A stretch of DNA of 64,000 bases from contig NZ_JANUXN010000004.1 in assembly GCF_025699485.1 (NCBI RefSeq), forward strand, positions 248,001 through 312,000, written 5' to 3'. The notes under the pieces were generated by a model. The model searched no databases, was not told the origin of the DNA, and was given only the letters and a program-made list of their open reading frames with translations. Position 1 is the first letter of the stretch. The number at the start of each line of letters is the position of its first letter. This document shows, one piece after another, positions 1 to 11,140 of this stretch. The translations under genes were made by a program, and so were the position numbers. The stretch is from Thauera carbonicopians. Lineage in GTDB: Bacteria > Pseudomonadota > Gammaproteobacteria > Burkholderiales > Rhodocyclaceae.

Positions 1-555
1 TTTGGCGACGATGTGGCCGCTGGCACGCACGCCCATGCGCGTGCGCAGCGCCAGCAGCGGATCGAGCCCGGGCAATAGACCGTCGACGTGGATACAGGCC
101 AGGCGATCGGCCGCCAATTGCCGCGATGCATCTTCGGCATCGGCGGCAGGCTGCAGGCCGAGGGCGGCGAGCAGCTCGAAAGGGCTCACCCGGGTGTCGA
201 AATCGTGCCGGCCCTGGATCAGCACCGGCACGCCTTCGCGCGCCAGCAGCATCGCCACCAGCGGCATCAGGTTGGACTGGCGGCGGGCGCCGTTGTAGGT
301 GGGCAGCACCACGCAGCGCGGGCCGTCGGGCACCGTCAGCTGCACCGTCCGCGCATCCATCGCCTGCTTGAAGCCGATCAGCTCCTCGAGCGATTCGCTC
401 TTGATGCGGAAGGCGATCAGGATGGCGCCGAGTTCGATGTCCGCTACCTTGCCGTCGAGGATGTCGCCGAACAGGCTTGCCGCCGTGGCAGTGTCGAGTG
501 AACGCGCGCCCTTGGCGCCTCGTCCGATTTCCTTGATGATTGGGCCGTAGTTCAT
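1..555 (-). CDS. ybiB: YbiB/TrpD2-family glycosyltransferase-3-fold protein (partial, 3' end off the window)
   Basis: Reading leftward from an ATG at 555, 185 codons stay open to the window edge, so the C-terminal part is missing. The N-terminus begins MNYGPIIKEIGRGAKGARSL, followed by a segment resembling the helical N-domain of anthranilate phosphoribosyltransferases (LFGDILDGKVADIELGAILI). A later stretch with VVLPTYNGARRQSNLMPLVA matches the YbiB branch rather than true TrpD. YbiB (TrpD2) proteins share the TrpD fold but bind nucleic acid and are not known to make tryptophan. There are no trp genes nearby. The family assignment is from recognition of the fold pattern; the function in this organism is not known. 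Confidence 0.8.
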   Translation of the reverse strand, partial: MNYGPIIKEIGRGAKGARSLDTATAASLFGDILDGKVADIELGAILIAFRIKSESLEELIGFKQAMDARTVQLTVPDGPRCVVLPTYNGARRQSNLMPLVAMLLAREGVPVLIQGRHDFDTRVSPFELLAALGLQPAADAEDASRQLAADRLACIHVDGLLPGLDPLLALRTRMGVRASGHIVAK

Positions 556-631
556 GGCGGCGATTATGGGCATGTTTGCAGCCGCTCACCAGCCCGCCCT
601 GTGCCAACCCCGAATACGGAGCGAATACAGA

Positions 632-1513
632 ATGGAAGTCGGATTCATCGGTCTCGGCCTCATGGGCCGGCCCATGGCATTGAACCTGATCAAGGCCGGC
701 CACACGGTGCATGTCTGGAGCAGAAGGCGTGAATCGATGCAGCCGCTGCTCGACGCCGGCGCGAATGACGCCGCCAGCGCGGCCGAAGTCGCCCGCCGTG
801 CGGCGATCACGATCAGCATCGTCGCCGACGCACCCGATGTCGAGCAGGTCACGCTCGGCGCCGATGGTGTCGCCGACGGCGCTTCTGCCGGCCACATCCA
901 CATCGACATGAGCACGATCGCGCCGGCGGCGGCGCAGTCGATCGCGGCCCGCCTGGCCGAACGCGGCGTGAGCATGATCGACGCGCCGGTGTCCGGCGGC
1001 GAAGTCGGCGCCATCGCCGCCACGCTGACGATCATGGCCGGCGGCGACGCGGCGGCGTTCGAACGTGCGCTGCCGCTGTTCCAGGCCATGGGCAAGTCCG
1101 TCACCCGCATCGGCGACAGCGGCGCGGGCCAGGTCGCCAAGGCCTGCAACCAGATCCTGACCGGTGTCGGCGTGGCGGCGGTGGCCGAGGCGCTGAATTT
1201 CGCCAACAAGAGCGGCGTCGACGCCGCCAGGGTGCGCGAGGCGCTGCTCGGCGGCTTCGCCTATTCACGCGTGCTCGAGAATCACGGCCAGCGCATGCTC
1301 GACCGCAACTTCAAGCCGGGCTTCAAGGCCTGGATGCACCAGAAGGACATGCGCATCGTCATGGAAGAGGCGCACCGCCTCGGCCTGGCGCTGCCGTCGT
1401 CGGCAGCGACGGCGCAGATGTTCAACGCCATGGTCGGCAGCGGCCTGGGCGAAGACGACTCGGTGGCGATGCTGAAGCTGCTCGAAGGCATGAGCGGCGG
1501 CAGCGGCAAGTGA
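632..1513 (+). CDS. NAD-binding beta-hydroxyacid dehydrogenase (3-hydroxyisobutyrate dehydrogenase / tartronate semialdehyde reductase family), copy 1
   Basis: A 293-residue protein from the ATG at 632. An in-frame start at 554 would add 26 residues that do not look like the family. The N-terminus carries the dinucleotide-binding glycine loop (GFIGLGLMGRPM). The substrate-binding signature DAPVSGG and the catalytic-lysine segment GQVAKACNQ are intact, so the enzyme should be active. Family members reversibly oxidise 3-hydroxyisobutyrate, tartronate semialdehyde or related short beta-hydroxyacids with NAD(P) in the cytoplasm. The exact substrate cannot be read from sequence. It is followed after 10 bp by a close paralogue, so the two are probably co-transcribed and arose by tandem duplication. 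Confidence 0.88.
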   Translation: MEVGFIGLGLMGRPMALNLIKAGHTVHVWSRRRESMQPLLDAGANDAASAAEVARRAAITISIVADAPDVEQVTLGADGVADGASAGHIHIDMSTIAPAAAQSIAARLAERGVSMIDAPVSGGEVGAIAATLTIMAGGDAAAFERALPLFQAMGKSVTRIGDSGAGQVAKACNQILTGVGVAAVAEALNFANKSGVDAARVREALLGGFAYSRVLENHGQRMLDRNFKPGFKAWMHQKDMRIVMEEAHRLGLALPSSAATAQMFNAMVGSGLGEDDSVAMLKLLEGMSGGSGK

Positions 1514-1523
1514 GGGGGCGGAC

Positions 1524-2393
1524 ATGAAAGTCGGTTTCATCGGACTGGGGGTGATGGGCGAGCCGATGGCGCGCCATCTGCGTGCGGCGGGACATGATCT
1601 GGCGGTGTGGGCGCGCCGGCCGGAGTCGGCGGCAGCGCTGGCCGCCGAAGGCGTGCCGGTGTGCGCCACGCCTGCCGAGCTGGCGGCGCGCTGCGACGCG
1701 GTGATCACCATCGTCACCGCCAGCGCGGACGTGGATGCGCTGGCTTTCGGCGAGCAGGGCCTGGCCGCCGGCTTCGCGCCCGGCGCCGTCCACGTCGACA
1801 TGAGCACGATCGCGCCGGCGATGGCGCGTTCGCTGGCCGAGCGCTACGCCGCGCGCGGCATCGGCTTCGTCGATGCACCGGTGTCCGGCGGCGGCCAGGG
1901 CGCGCGCGAGGCGGCGCTGGCGATCATGGCCGGCGCCGACGAGGCCGTGCTGGCGCGCGTGCGGCCGCTGCTCGAGGCGGTGGGCAAGCGCATCGTGCAC
2001 ATCGGCCCGCCGGGAGCCGGCCAGGTGGCCAAGGCCTGCAACCAGATGATCATGGTCTCCGCCATCCAGGCCTGCGCCGAGGCTCTCAGCCTGGCCAATG
2101 CGCACGGCGTGGACGCGGCGGCGGTGCGCAGCGCGCTGATGGGCGGGTCGGCGGCGTCGCGCGTGCTGGAGGTGATGGGGGCGAAGATGATCGGGCGCGA
2201 CTTCGCCGCGGGCGTCGAGGCACGGCTGCACCACAAGGACTTCGCCCTGCTGATGGACGAGGCGGCCCGGCTCGGCGCGCCGCTGCCGGTGGCCGCTCAG
2301 GTCTGGCAGCAGCTCAATGCGCTGATGCGGGCGGGCTGGGGGAGGGACGACACCGCCAGCCTGTTGCGGCTGCTGGAAAGCTCGGATCGGTAG
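1524..2393 (+). CDS. NAD-binding beta-hydroxyacid dehydrogenase, tandem copy 2
   Basis: A 289-residue paralogue of the gene just upstream, starting at an ATG preceded by a purine-rich GAGGGGGCGG stretch. It keeps the same three signatures: glycine loop GFIGLGVMGEPM, DAPVSGG, and the lysine motif GQVAKACNQ. The two proteins also share the C-terminal all-helical domain pattern (HxKD segments). Known family roles are 3-hydroxyisobutyrate or 2-hydroxy-3-oxopropionate dehydrogenation. Keeping two intact copies suggests different substrates or cofactors, but that is inference. The gene converges on the reverse-strand aldolase; the 38 bp between them hold only a weak stem and no clear terminator. 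Confidence 0.87.
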   Translation: MKVGFIGLGVMGEPMARHLRAAGHDLAVWARRPESAAALAAEGVPVCATPAELAARCDAVITIVTASADVDALAFGEQGLAAGFAPGAVHVDMSTIAPAMARSLAERYAARGIGFVDAPVSGGGQGAREAALAIMAGADEAVLARVRPLLEAVGKRIVHIGPPGAGQVAKACNQMIMVSAIQACAEALSLANAHGVDAAAVRSALMGGSAASRVLEVMGAKMIGRDFAAGVEARLHHKDFALLMDEAARLGAPLPVAAQVWQQLNALMRAGWGRDDTASLLRLLESSDR

Positions 2394-2431
2394 GCCAGCT
2401 TCGCGCAGAAGCCGCTTCGGGGACGGTAGGC

Positions 2432-3117
2432 TCAGCCGCGCGGCTTGCCGTACCAGCGGAAGCGTTCGATGACTTCCGCCATTTCCTCGGCGGACAGCAG
2501 TACCGGCGGGCCGAGCTGCAGCGTGCGCCAGTACTGCTCGCACAGGGTTTCGAACTCGATCGCCAGTGCCAGCGCGTGCTGCAGCTCGCGGCCGAGCACC
2601 ACCATGCCGTGGTTCGCCAGCAGGCAGGCGCTGCGCTGGTGCAGGGCGGCGACGGCGGCATCCGACAGCGCCTGGGTGCCGAAGGTGGCGTAGCGCGCGC
2701 AGCGCACGGTGCTGCCGCCGAAGCGCGCGATCATGTAGTGGAAAGGCGGGATGTCGAGGCGCTGGCAGGCGAGCGCGGTGGCGAAGGGCGCATGGGCGTG
2801 CAGGATCGCGCCGGCGGCGGGAAAGGCGGCGTAGATGTCGCGGTGCAGCTGCCATTCGGACGAAGGCGCAAACAGGCCCCGCCAGTTGCCGCCGGTGCCG
2901 ACGACGGCCATGTCTTCCGGCCGGCAGCGTTCGGCAGGCAGGCCGCTCGGCGTGATCAGCATGCAGGCCGGCGACGGCAGGCGCACGCTGGCATTGCCCG
3001 CGCTGCCGACGTTCAGCCCTGCGGTGCCCATCGCGCGCATGGTGTCGAGCAGGGCGGCGCGTAGCTCCGGACCGGCGTCGGCGTCCGGCGGGGTTGGCTG
3101 TGCGGCAGCTTCGGCGC

Positions 3118-3121
<4 letters not shown>
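2432..3121 (-). CDS. Class II aldolase/adducin-family protein, probable 5-(methylthio)ribulose-1-phosphate aldolase
   Basis: A 229-residue class II aldolase fold protein. The metal-binding histidines are visible in ILHAHAPFATAL (HxH) and later in LLANHGMVVLG, and the conserved N-terminal serine/glycine pocket is in NVGSAGNASVRL. The start codon overlaps the stop of mtnA by 4 bp (ATGA), so translation is coupled. Next to MtnA, two roles are possible: MtnB dehydratase of the universal salvage pathway, or the Ald2 aldolase of the DHAP shunt, which splits methylthioribulose-1-phosphate into DHAP and methylthioacetaldehyde. The 'HAHAPFATAL' motif is closer to fuculose-phosphate-type aldolases than to MtnB, and no mtnC or mtnD is adjacent, so the aldolase role is favoured. 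Confidence 0.72.
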
Positions 3122-4185
<1,064 letters not shown>

Positions 4186-4209
4186 TCAGGGATCCCGTCT
4201 GCGCCGGAT

Positions 4210-5379
4210 TCAGGCGGTGCCGAAGGCGGCGTCGAGCTTTTCGCAGGCGGCGGCCAGCGTCGCTTCGTTTTTGGCGAAGCAGAAGCGCACGACCTTGTCG
4301 TCGTGGCCGTCGGCGAAGAAGGCGGACACCGGGATCGCGGCGACGCCGACTTCGCGGGTCAGGTACTCGCAGAAGGCGGTGTCGCCCAGGTCCGAGATCG
4401 CGTCGTAGCGGGCGAGCTGGAAGTAGGTGCCGCGCGAGGGCAGCAGCTCGAAGCGCGAGCCGGCCAGCGCGTTGCGGAAGAAGTCGCGCTTGGCCTGGTA
4501 GAAGGCGGCCAGGCCGGCGTGGCGCGAAGCGTCGGCCATGTAGTCGGCGAGCGCGAGCTGCACCGGCGTATTCACGGTGAAGACGTTGAACTGGTGCACC
4601 TTGCGGAATTCCGCCATCAGTTCGCGCGGCGCGACCACGTAACCGACTTTCCAGCCGGTGATGTGGTAGGTCTTGCCGAAGCTCGAGACCACGAAGCTGC
4701 GCTCGGCGAGTTCGGGGTGGGCGGCGCAGCTGGCGTGGGCGACGCCGTCGAAAACGATGTGCTCGTAGACTTCGTCGGCGACGATGACGATGCCGGTGCC
4801 GCGAACCAGCTCGGCAAGGCGGTCGAGGTCGGTGCGCTGCCAGACGGTCGCGGTCGGGTTGTGCGGCGTGTTGATCATGATCATGCGGGTGCGCGGCGTG
4901 ATCGCCGCCGCCACCGCCGTCCAGTCCGGGCGGTAGTCGGGTGCGGCCAGCCGCAGCCGCACGACCTTGCCGCCGGCCAGCTCGATCGATGGCACGTAGG
5001 AGTCATAGACCGGCTCGAACACGATCACTTCGTCGCCGGGATGCACGCAGGCCGCGACTGCGGTGAACAATGCCTGGGTGGCGCCGGCGGTGATGGTGAT
5101 CTCCGCCTCGACGTCGTAGCGCGTGCCGTACAGCGTCTCGATCTTGGCTGCAACGGCTTCGCGCAGCGGCAGGCAGCCGGCCATCGGCGGATACTGGTTG
5201 TGGCCGGCACGCATCCAGTGCGCGACGCGTTCGAACAGGACGTCCTCGGCGTTGAAGTCCGGAAAGCCCTGCGACAGATTGATCGCCCGGCATTCCTGCG
5301 CCAGGCGCGACATGACCGTGAAGATCGTGGTGCCGACGGCGGGCAGGCGCGAACCGAGCGGAGCGGGAAAGTGCGGCAT
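4210..5379 (-). CDS. PLP-dependent class I/II aminotransferase, methionine aminotransferase (YbdL) type
   Basis: A 389-residue fold-type I aminotransferase. The N-terminus (SRLPAVGTTIFTVMSRLAQ, INLSQGFPDF) closely resembles methionine aminotransferase YbdL. The PLP-lysine segment is SSFGKTYHITGWKVGY, and the cofactor-binding NTPHNPT and ADEVYE motifs are present. The start at 5379 (MPHFPAPLG) aligns best with the family; an in-frame ATG at 5409 would add ten residues and neither has a strong ribosome site. YbdL-type enzymes prefer methionine and aromatic amino acids and can regenerate methionine from 4-methylthio-2-oxobutyrate. That fits its place upstream of mtnA and the aldolase, although in a DHAP shunt this step would not be essential. 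Confidence 0.85.
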   Translation of the reverse strand: MPHFPAPLGSRLPAVGTTIFTVMSRLAQECRAINLSQGFPDFNAEDVLFERVAHWMRAGHNQYPPMAGCLPLREAVAAKIETLYGTRYDVEAEITITAGATQALFTAVAACVHPGDEVIVFEPVYDSYVPSIELAGGKVVRLRLAAPDYRPDWTAVAAAITPRTRMIMINTPHNPTATVWQRTDLDRLAELVRGTGIVIVADEVYEHIVFDGVAHASCAAHPELAERSFVVSSFGKTYHITGWKVGYVVAPRELMAEFRKVHQFNVFTVNTPVQLALADYMADASRHAGLAAFYQAKRDFFRNALAGSRFELLPSRGTYFQLARYDAISDLGDTAFCEYLTREVGVAAIPVSAFFADGHDDKVVRFCFAKNEATLAAACEKLDAAFGTA

Positions 5380-5544
5380 GGCGGGCAGGAGAGCGGACGG
5401 AGCCGCCATTGTCGCAAAGAGCGCACGGAGATGGCAGTACAGCGTTGGCAGACTGCAGCGGCCGGCATGGCGACGGACTTTGCCGGCAGGCCATGCCGGA
5501 CACCATGGCGGCAAGCCGTCGCCGCAGGGTGGCGAGGGGTGGCG

Positions 5545-5553
5545 TGCTAGAAT
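5545..5553 (+). promoter_or_regulatory. Extended -10 promoter candidate for the PP0621/pilS/pilR operon
   Basis: TGCTAGAAT reads as an extended -10 element (TGN plus TAGAAT, four of six matches to TATAAT) about 50 bp upstream of the GTG start at 5603. It lies in the 223 bp divergent gap between the aminotransferase and PP0621 genes. No good -35 hexamer is seen 17 bp upstream, which is tolerable for extended -10 promoters. Assigned by eye. Confidence 0.4.
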
Positions 5554-5602
5554 CCGGCGCGTCTTCATCCTGTCCGGCGATGCCTTTTTCGCCCTGCCTA
5601 CC

Positions 5603-5839
5603 GTGCGCAATCTGCTGATCCTCATTCTCGTTCTTGCCGGCATCTGGTGGATTCGGCGGGCGATGGCGCGGATCGGGAAGAAGCCGGCCAAGGGTAAGAA
5701 TGGCCAGGCGGATGCCGTGGCCGAGCGCGTGCTGGAGTGCGCGCATTGCGGCCTCAACGTGCCCGAGTCAGAAGGCGTGCGCGAGCACGGCCGCTTCTAC
5801 TGCTCCGATGCGCATCGGCTCGCCGGGCCGCGGGAGTGA
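5603..5839 (+). CDS. PP0621-family small membrane-anchored protein
   Basis: A 78-residue protein read from a GTG; no in-frame ATG lies nearby in the family-like part. It has one N-terminal hydrophobic segment (LLILILVLAGIWWI) followed by a basic stretch. The C-terminal part (ECAHCGLNVPESEGV...YCSDAHR) carries a cysteine pair, then a histidine-containing tail, resembling a small zinc-ribbon-like motif. This is the pattern of the PP0621 family, whose function is unknown. It sits one base before the start of the pilS-type kinase gene, an arrangement I recall from other betaproteobacteria, so co-transcription is very likely. It may act as an accessory membrane protein of the pair, but that is guesswork. 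Confidence 0.75.
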   Translation: MRNLLILILVLAGIWWIRRAMARIGKKPAKGKNGQADAVAERVLECAHCGLNVPESEGVREHGRFYCSDAHRLAGPRE

Positions 5840-5840
5840 A

Positions 5841-7405
5841 ATGAGCGCGGCTGCGTCGATCGCCATCGAGCGTTCGCGCCTCGCCTCGCTGCATTTTCTC
5901 AACCTGTTCCGGCTGGTGCTGGCGGGGCTGTTCGTCGTCGCGGGCGAGGAGCTGGGGCTGGGGAGCGAGATGCCGGCAGTATTTCGCGCCGTTGCATACG
6001 GCTACGTGGCGAGCGCCCTGGTGCTCGGTTTCCGCGAAGTGTCCGGCTACCTGGGCGAATCGCGCATGATCGCGCTGCAGGCCGTGATCGACGTCGCGGC
6101 GCTGTCGCTGATGATGTGGGCGAGCGGCGGCTACGGCAGCGGCCTGCCGGTGCTGATGATGGTGATGCTGGCCGGTGTCGGCTTGGTCGCGGAAGGGCGC
6201 ATGGTGCTGTTCTTCGCTGCGCTGGCGACCATCGCGGTGCTGATCGAGAACGTGTGGCGCCTGGCAGTCGGCGATCAGCCGGTCGATTTCCTCAAGGTCG
6301 GCATCTTCTGCACCGGTTTCTTCGGCATCGCCTTGATCGCCCGCCTGCTCGCCTCGCGGGCGCAGGCCAATGCCTCGCTCGCGGCGGAACGCGGCGAAGC
6401 GCTGGCCAAGCAGCAGGCGGTCAACGAACGCATCATCCGCGACATGCAGGATGGCGTGATCGTCGCCGACGCAAAGGGCCGCGTGCTGCAGTCGAACCCG
6501 CAGGCGGCCGTGCTGCTCGGCATGGATGCGTCCGCTTCGGGTTCGCTCGAAGGGCTGCAGCTGACGGATGTCGATCCGGTGTTCGACGAACTGATGTGCG
6601 GCCGCCATCCGGACGGCCGCCTGCTGCGCATCGGTCCGGGCGGGCGCCTGATGCGTTGCCGCGTGGTGTATGGCGAGCAGGAAGGCGCCGAGGGGGGCGA
6701 CTTCCTGATCTACCTGACCGATTTCGAGGATATCCAGCGCGAGCTGCAACAGACCAAGCTGGCGGCGCTGGGGCGCCTGACCGCCAGCATGGCGCACGAG
6801 ATCCGCAATCCGCTGTCGGCCGTGACCCAGGCGGCCGAACTGCTGCGCGACGAGAAGCGCGGCGAGATGCAGGGGCGGCTGGTGCGCATCATCAACGATA
6901 ACGCGCATCGCATCGAGCGCATGATCCGCGACGTGCTGGCGCTCGGCCGGCGCGAGCAGGCCCTGCCCGAAGCGCTGCCGCTGGCGCAATTCGCCGCCGA
7001 AGTGATCGAGGCGCGGGTGTTCAGCGATCCTGCCGAGTGCGACCTGTATGCGATCGAGATCGAGCCCTCGCTCAGCTTCGCCATCGACCGGGCGCATCTG
7101 CACCAGATCCTCGACAACCTGCTAGCGAATGCGCGGCGCTACTGCTCGGGCAAGCCTGCGGCGATACGCCTGCATGCGGTGGCCTTGGCGGGCGAGCGTG
7201 TCGCGCTGCATGTGCGCGACGATGGCCCCGGGCTCGACGAGGAGACGCGCCTGCATCTGTTCGAACCTTTCTTCACGACCCATGCCAAGGGTACCGGCCT
7301 GGGGCTGTACATCGCACGCGAGCTGGCCGAGGCCAACGACGCCACGCTCGAACTCACGGCGGACGGCCCGGGCGCGGATTTCGTCCTTGAAGGGCGCCAG
7401 AAACC

Positions 7406-7409
<4 letters not shown>
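5841..7409 (+). CDS. pilS: PilS-type membrane sensor histidine kinase
   Basis: A 522-residue kinase. Residues ~18-170 contain about six hydrophobic segments, the PilS-like membrane domain. A PAS-like region (~195-295) follows. The dimerisation/phosphoacceptor motif SMAHEIRNPLSAV places His319. The ATPase part shows the N box (LDNLLANARRYC), G1 (DDGPGLD) and G2 (KGTGLGLYI). The kinase would phosphorylate the adjacent PilR-type regulator. In other bacteria PilS/PilR control sigma-54-dependent pilin transcription. There are no pilus genes in this window, so the target set is unknown here. The stop overlaps the regulator start by 4 bp, so the pair is translationally coupled. Confidence 0.9.
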
Positions 7410-8812
<1,403 letters not shown>

Positions 8813-8815
8813 TGT

Positions 8816-10225
8816 TCAGGCCTGTACACGGACCTTGCCGCTGGTCGCCTGGATGAGGTGCGCGGCGAAGGCGGCGCGGACTTCGTCTTCGCCATGCACC
8901 AGCCGCACTTCGGCCGGAAGATGGCGCATGCGGGTGATGAAGCGGGTCAGGTCGTCCCGGTCGGCATGCGCCGAGTAGCCCGACAGCGTGTCGATGCCGG
9001 CACGGATGCCGATGCGCTCGCCGTCGATATCGACGTAGCCGCCGCGCGGGCCGAAAGTCTGGATGGCGTGGCCCGGCGTGCCGCGCGCCTGGTAGCCGAC
9101 GAAGACGACGTTGTGGCGGACGTCGCCGAGCATGGCCTTGAGGTAGTTCATCACTCGTCCGCCCGCGCACATGCCGCTGGCGGCGATGACGATGGCAGGT
9201 TCGCCGCTGCGGGCGAGACGCTGGACGTTGGCGAGATGGGCGTCGTGGCCATCGATCGCCACCAGTTGTGCGTAGCTCAGCGGCTGACGCCCGGCGCGCA
9301 AGCGCGCTTTCGCCTCGGCGTCCCAGAATGGCTGGAGCTCACGATAGAGCTGGGTGAAACGGCTGGCCAATGGTGAGTCGAGATGGATCTTCAGCGCTTC
9401 CCAGCGTGCCGCATGGCGCCCGGGCTTGCGGCGCTGGCGATGCAGGATGTCCTCGAACTCGTACAGCAGCTCCTGCGTGCGGCCGATGCTGAAGGCCGGG
9501 ATGATCACCGTGCCGCCATCCTCCAGGGCGCGTTCGACCACGCGGCGCAGACGTTCGCGGCGATGCCGCCTGTCTTCGTGGACGCGGTCGCCGTAAGTGC
9601 TTTCGAGCACGACGATATCCGCCTGCCAGGGCGGGCGCGGCGCGTGCAGCAACGGCGCATGGGGCGCGCCGAGATCACCCGAGAACAGCACCCGGCGCCG
9701 TTGCGGCCAGGCTTTGCCGGAGAGGTCGAATTCGACGTAGGCCGAACCCAGGATGTGGCCGGCGCGCTGCAGCCGGACCCGGCAGGTGGCGTTCGCACCG
9801 CGATAGAGCGTGTGCCATTGGCGGTAGGACAGGGGGCGGATGCGCGCTTCGACCATCTGTAGATAGCGTTCGACCAGTGCCCTGTCTCGGCTCACGCCGA
9901 CCTGGAAAGCGTCGGCGAGCACGGTCGGCAGCAGGCGCGCAGAGGGTTCGCTGCAGAAGATCGGTCCGCGGAAGCCGGCGGCCAGTAACCACGGCAGGCG
10001 GCCGCAGTGGTCGATGTGGACGTGCGTTAGGATCAGCGCGCCGATGTTCGACACCGGAAAGGGAATGTCGAGCCGGTCTGCGCCGGCGCTGCCGTCGGGA
10101 GAGGTTTCCGCGCCCTGGAAGAGGCCGCAGTCGATCAGGACGCTCTGGTCGCCGTCGATGAAGAGTTGGTGGCACGAGCCCGTGACACCGTGCCGCGCGC
10201 CGTGATGGAGGATGCGAGGGTTCAT
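8816..10225 (-). CDS. MBL-fold beta-CASP metallo-hydrolase (CPSF/RNA-processing exonuclease type)
   Basis: A 469-residue protein. The metallo-beta-lactamase part has the zinc signature HVHIDHCGRLP and a downstream SGDLG. The beta-CASP region contains IPAFSIGRTQELLYE, the glycine-rich ASGMCAGGRVMNYL and GYSAHAD, with a final histidine in VHGE. This is the architecture of bacterial homologues of CPSF-73 and RNase J-like nucleases, so RNA hydrolysis is expected, although many members are uncharacterised. It converges on pilR with only 3 bp between stop codons. Nothing suggests a link to the EPS locus. Confidence 0.88.
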   Translation of the reverse strand: MNPRILHHGARHGVTGSCHQLFIDGDQSVLIDCGLFQGAETSPDGSAGADRLDIPFPVSNIGALILTHVHIDHCGRLPWLLAAGFRGPIFCSEPSARLLPTVLADAFQVGVSRDRALVERYLQMVEARIRPLSYRQWHTLYRGANATCRVRLQRAGHILGSAYVEFDLSGKAWPQRRRVLFSGDLGAPHAPLLHAPRPPWQADIVVLESTYGDRVHEDRRHRRERLRRVVERALEDGGTVIIPAFSIGRTQELLYEFEDILHRQRRKPGRHAARWEALKIHLDSPLASRFTQLYRELQPFWDAEAKARLRAGRQPLSYAQLVAIDGHDAHLANVQRLARSGEPAIVIAASGMCAGGRVMNYLKAMLGDVRHNVVFVGYQARGTPGHAIQTFGPRGGYVDIDGERIGIRAGIDTLSGYSAHADRDDLTRFITRMRHLPAEVRLVHGEDEVRAAFAAHLIQATSGKVRVQA

Positions 10226-10291
10226 GCGGTGATTCTATCCGTCATGAACCCTGGCTTGCCATCGGGATAGCTGCTCAGTACTTTGTCATCC

Positions 10292-11095
10292 TCATTGCTC
10301 GAGGCGGCGCAGGTATTCGCGTGTGAACATGCGTTCGGGCAGGTCGCGGATGTTCATCGTTTCGTAGGTGAGGACGGAGACTTCACCGCGCTTGAGCGCG
10401 TCTTCCATCACCAGGCGGGTGGGGCGCAGGCGGCCGGCCAGTTCCTTGAAGTCCTCGTAGAGGGCAGTCTTCAGCAGGCGCCCGGACAGGGCATAGAACT
10501 CGGCCTTCAGCGGGCGCTTGTCCTGCTCGGCGATCCAGTATTTGACCCTCGAATAGGTGACGCTGCGATCCACCGCGACGAGGTCGAGCACGATCGCCGC
10601 CTGCCCGTCCAGCGTTTCCTCGCCGATGATGCTGGGCGTGTAGTCGCCGGCGAAGTTGGCACGGGCCAGGTCGCCGTTGGCCACCTGGCCGGTGAGGCGC
10701 TGGGCCAGCGACAGGCGCACGGGCTGGGAGACGCTGGGCATGAAGATCCACAGGTCGCGGCCGCGCATCAGCAGCGCCTGGCCGCGCTCGGAGGCGGGCT
10801 CGGTGGTCAGCACGATGGTGTTGTCGTTGCCGCGCGACAGGATGCGGAACTTGCGCTGATCCGTCTGCTGACCGTCGCTCAGGTTGCGAATGGTGATTTC
10901 GGTCTGGAAACTTTCGCGCGGGAAGCGGATTTCGTCGGCGCGCCTGACCATTTCGATGGCTTCGGGCGTCGCTGCCGATTGCGCGTCCGAAGCCTGGGCA
11001 TGCACCTGCATCCAGGCAGGCAGCAGCACGGCGCCGGCCAGCAGGCCGAGCACGCTGCGGCGCAATCGGCGTTCATGATTCATCGCGTGGCTCAT
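10292..11095 (-). CDS. Outer membrane lipoprotein-sorting (LolA-like) periplasmic protein
   Basis: A 267-residue exported protein. The start at 11095 is chosen because AGAGGA lies eight bases upstream; it is followed by a signal peptide (RRSVLGLLAGAVLLPAWMQVHA). The mature part has the lipoprotein-binding LolA/LppX-type beta-sheet pattern: RFPRESFQTEITIRN, GRDLWIFMPSVSQPVRLS, a QVANGDLARANFAGDY segment and YSRVKYWI. Proteins annotated 'outer membrane lipoprotein-sorting protein' of this kind usually sit beside an ABC or RND exporter and a DUF1302 barrel. Here the partner ATPase gene is divergent, starting 46 bp away. The cargo is unknown. Confidence 0.8.
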   Translation of the reverse strand: MSHAMNHERRLRRSVLGLLAGAVLLPAWMQVHAQASDAQSAATPEAIEMVRRADEIRFPRESFQTEITIRNLSDGQQTDQRKFRILSRGNDNTIVLTTEPASERGQALLMRGRDLWIFMPSVSQPVRLSLAQRLTGQVANGDLARANFAGDYTPSIIGEETLDGQAAIVLDLVAVDRSVTYSRVKYWIAEQDKRPLKAEFYALSGRLLKTALYEDFKELAGRLRPTRLVMEDALKRGEVSVLTYETMNIRDLPERMFTREYLRRLEQ

Positions 11096-11140
11096 GGATG
11101 CTATCCTCTTGGCGGTTTTCATCAATTCGTTACCATCCAG

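Noticed and set aside
1-555. Anthranilate phosphoribosyltransferase (trpD)
   Set aside because: The substrate-loop residues and overall pattern fit YbiB/TrpD2 better, and there are no tryptophan genes nearby.
2399-2413. Small hairpin between convergent genes as a terminator
   Set aside because: The stem is only five pairs and no T-run follows on either strand.
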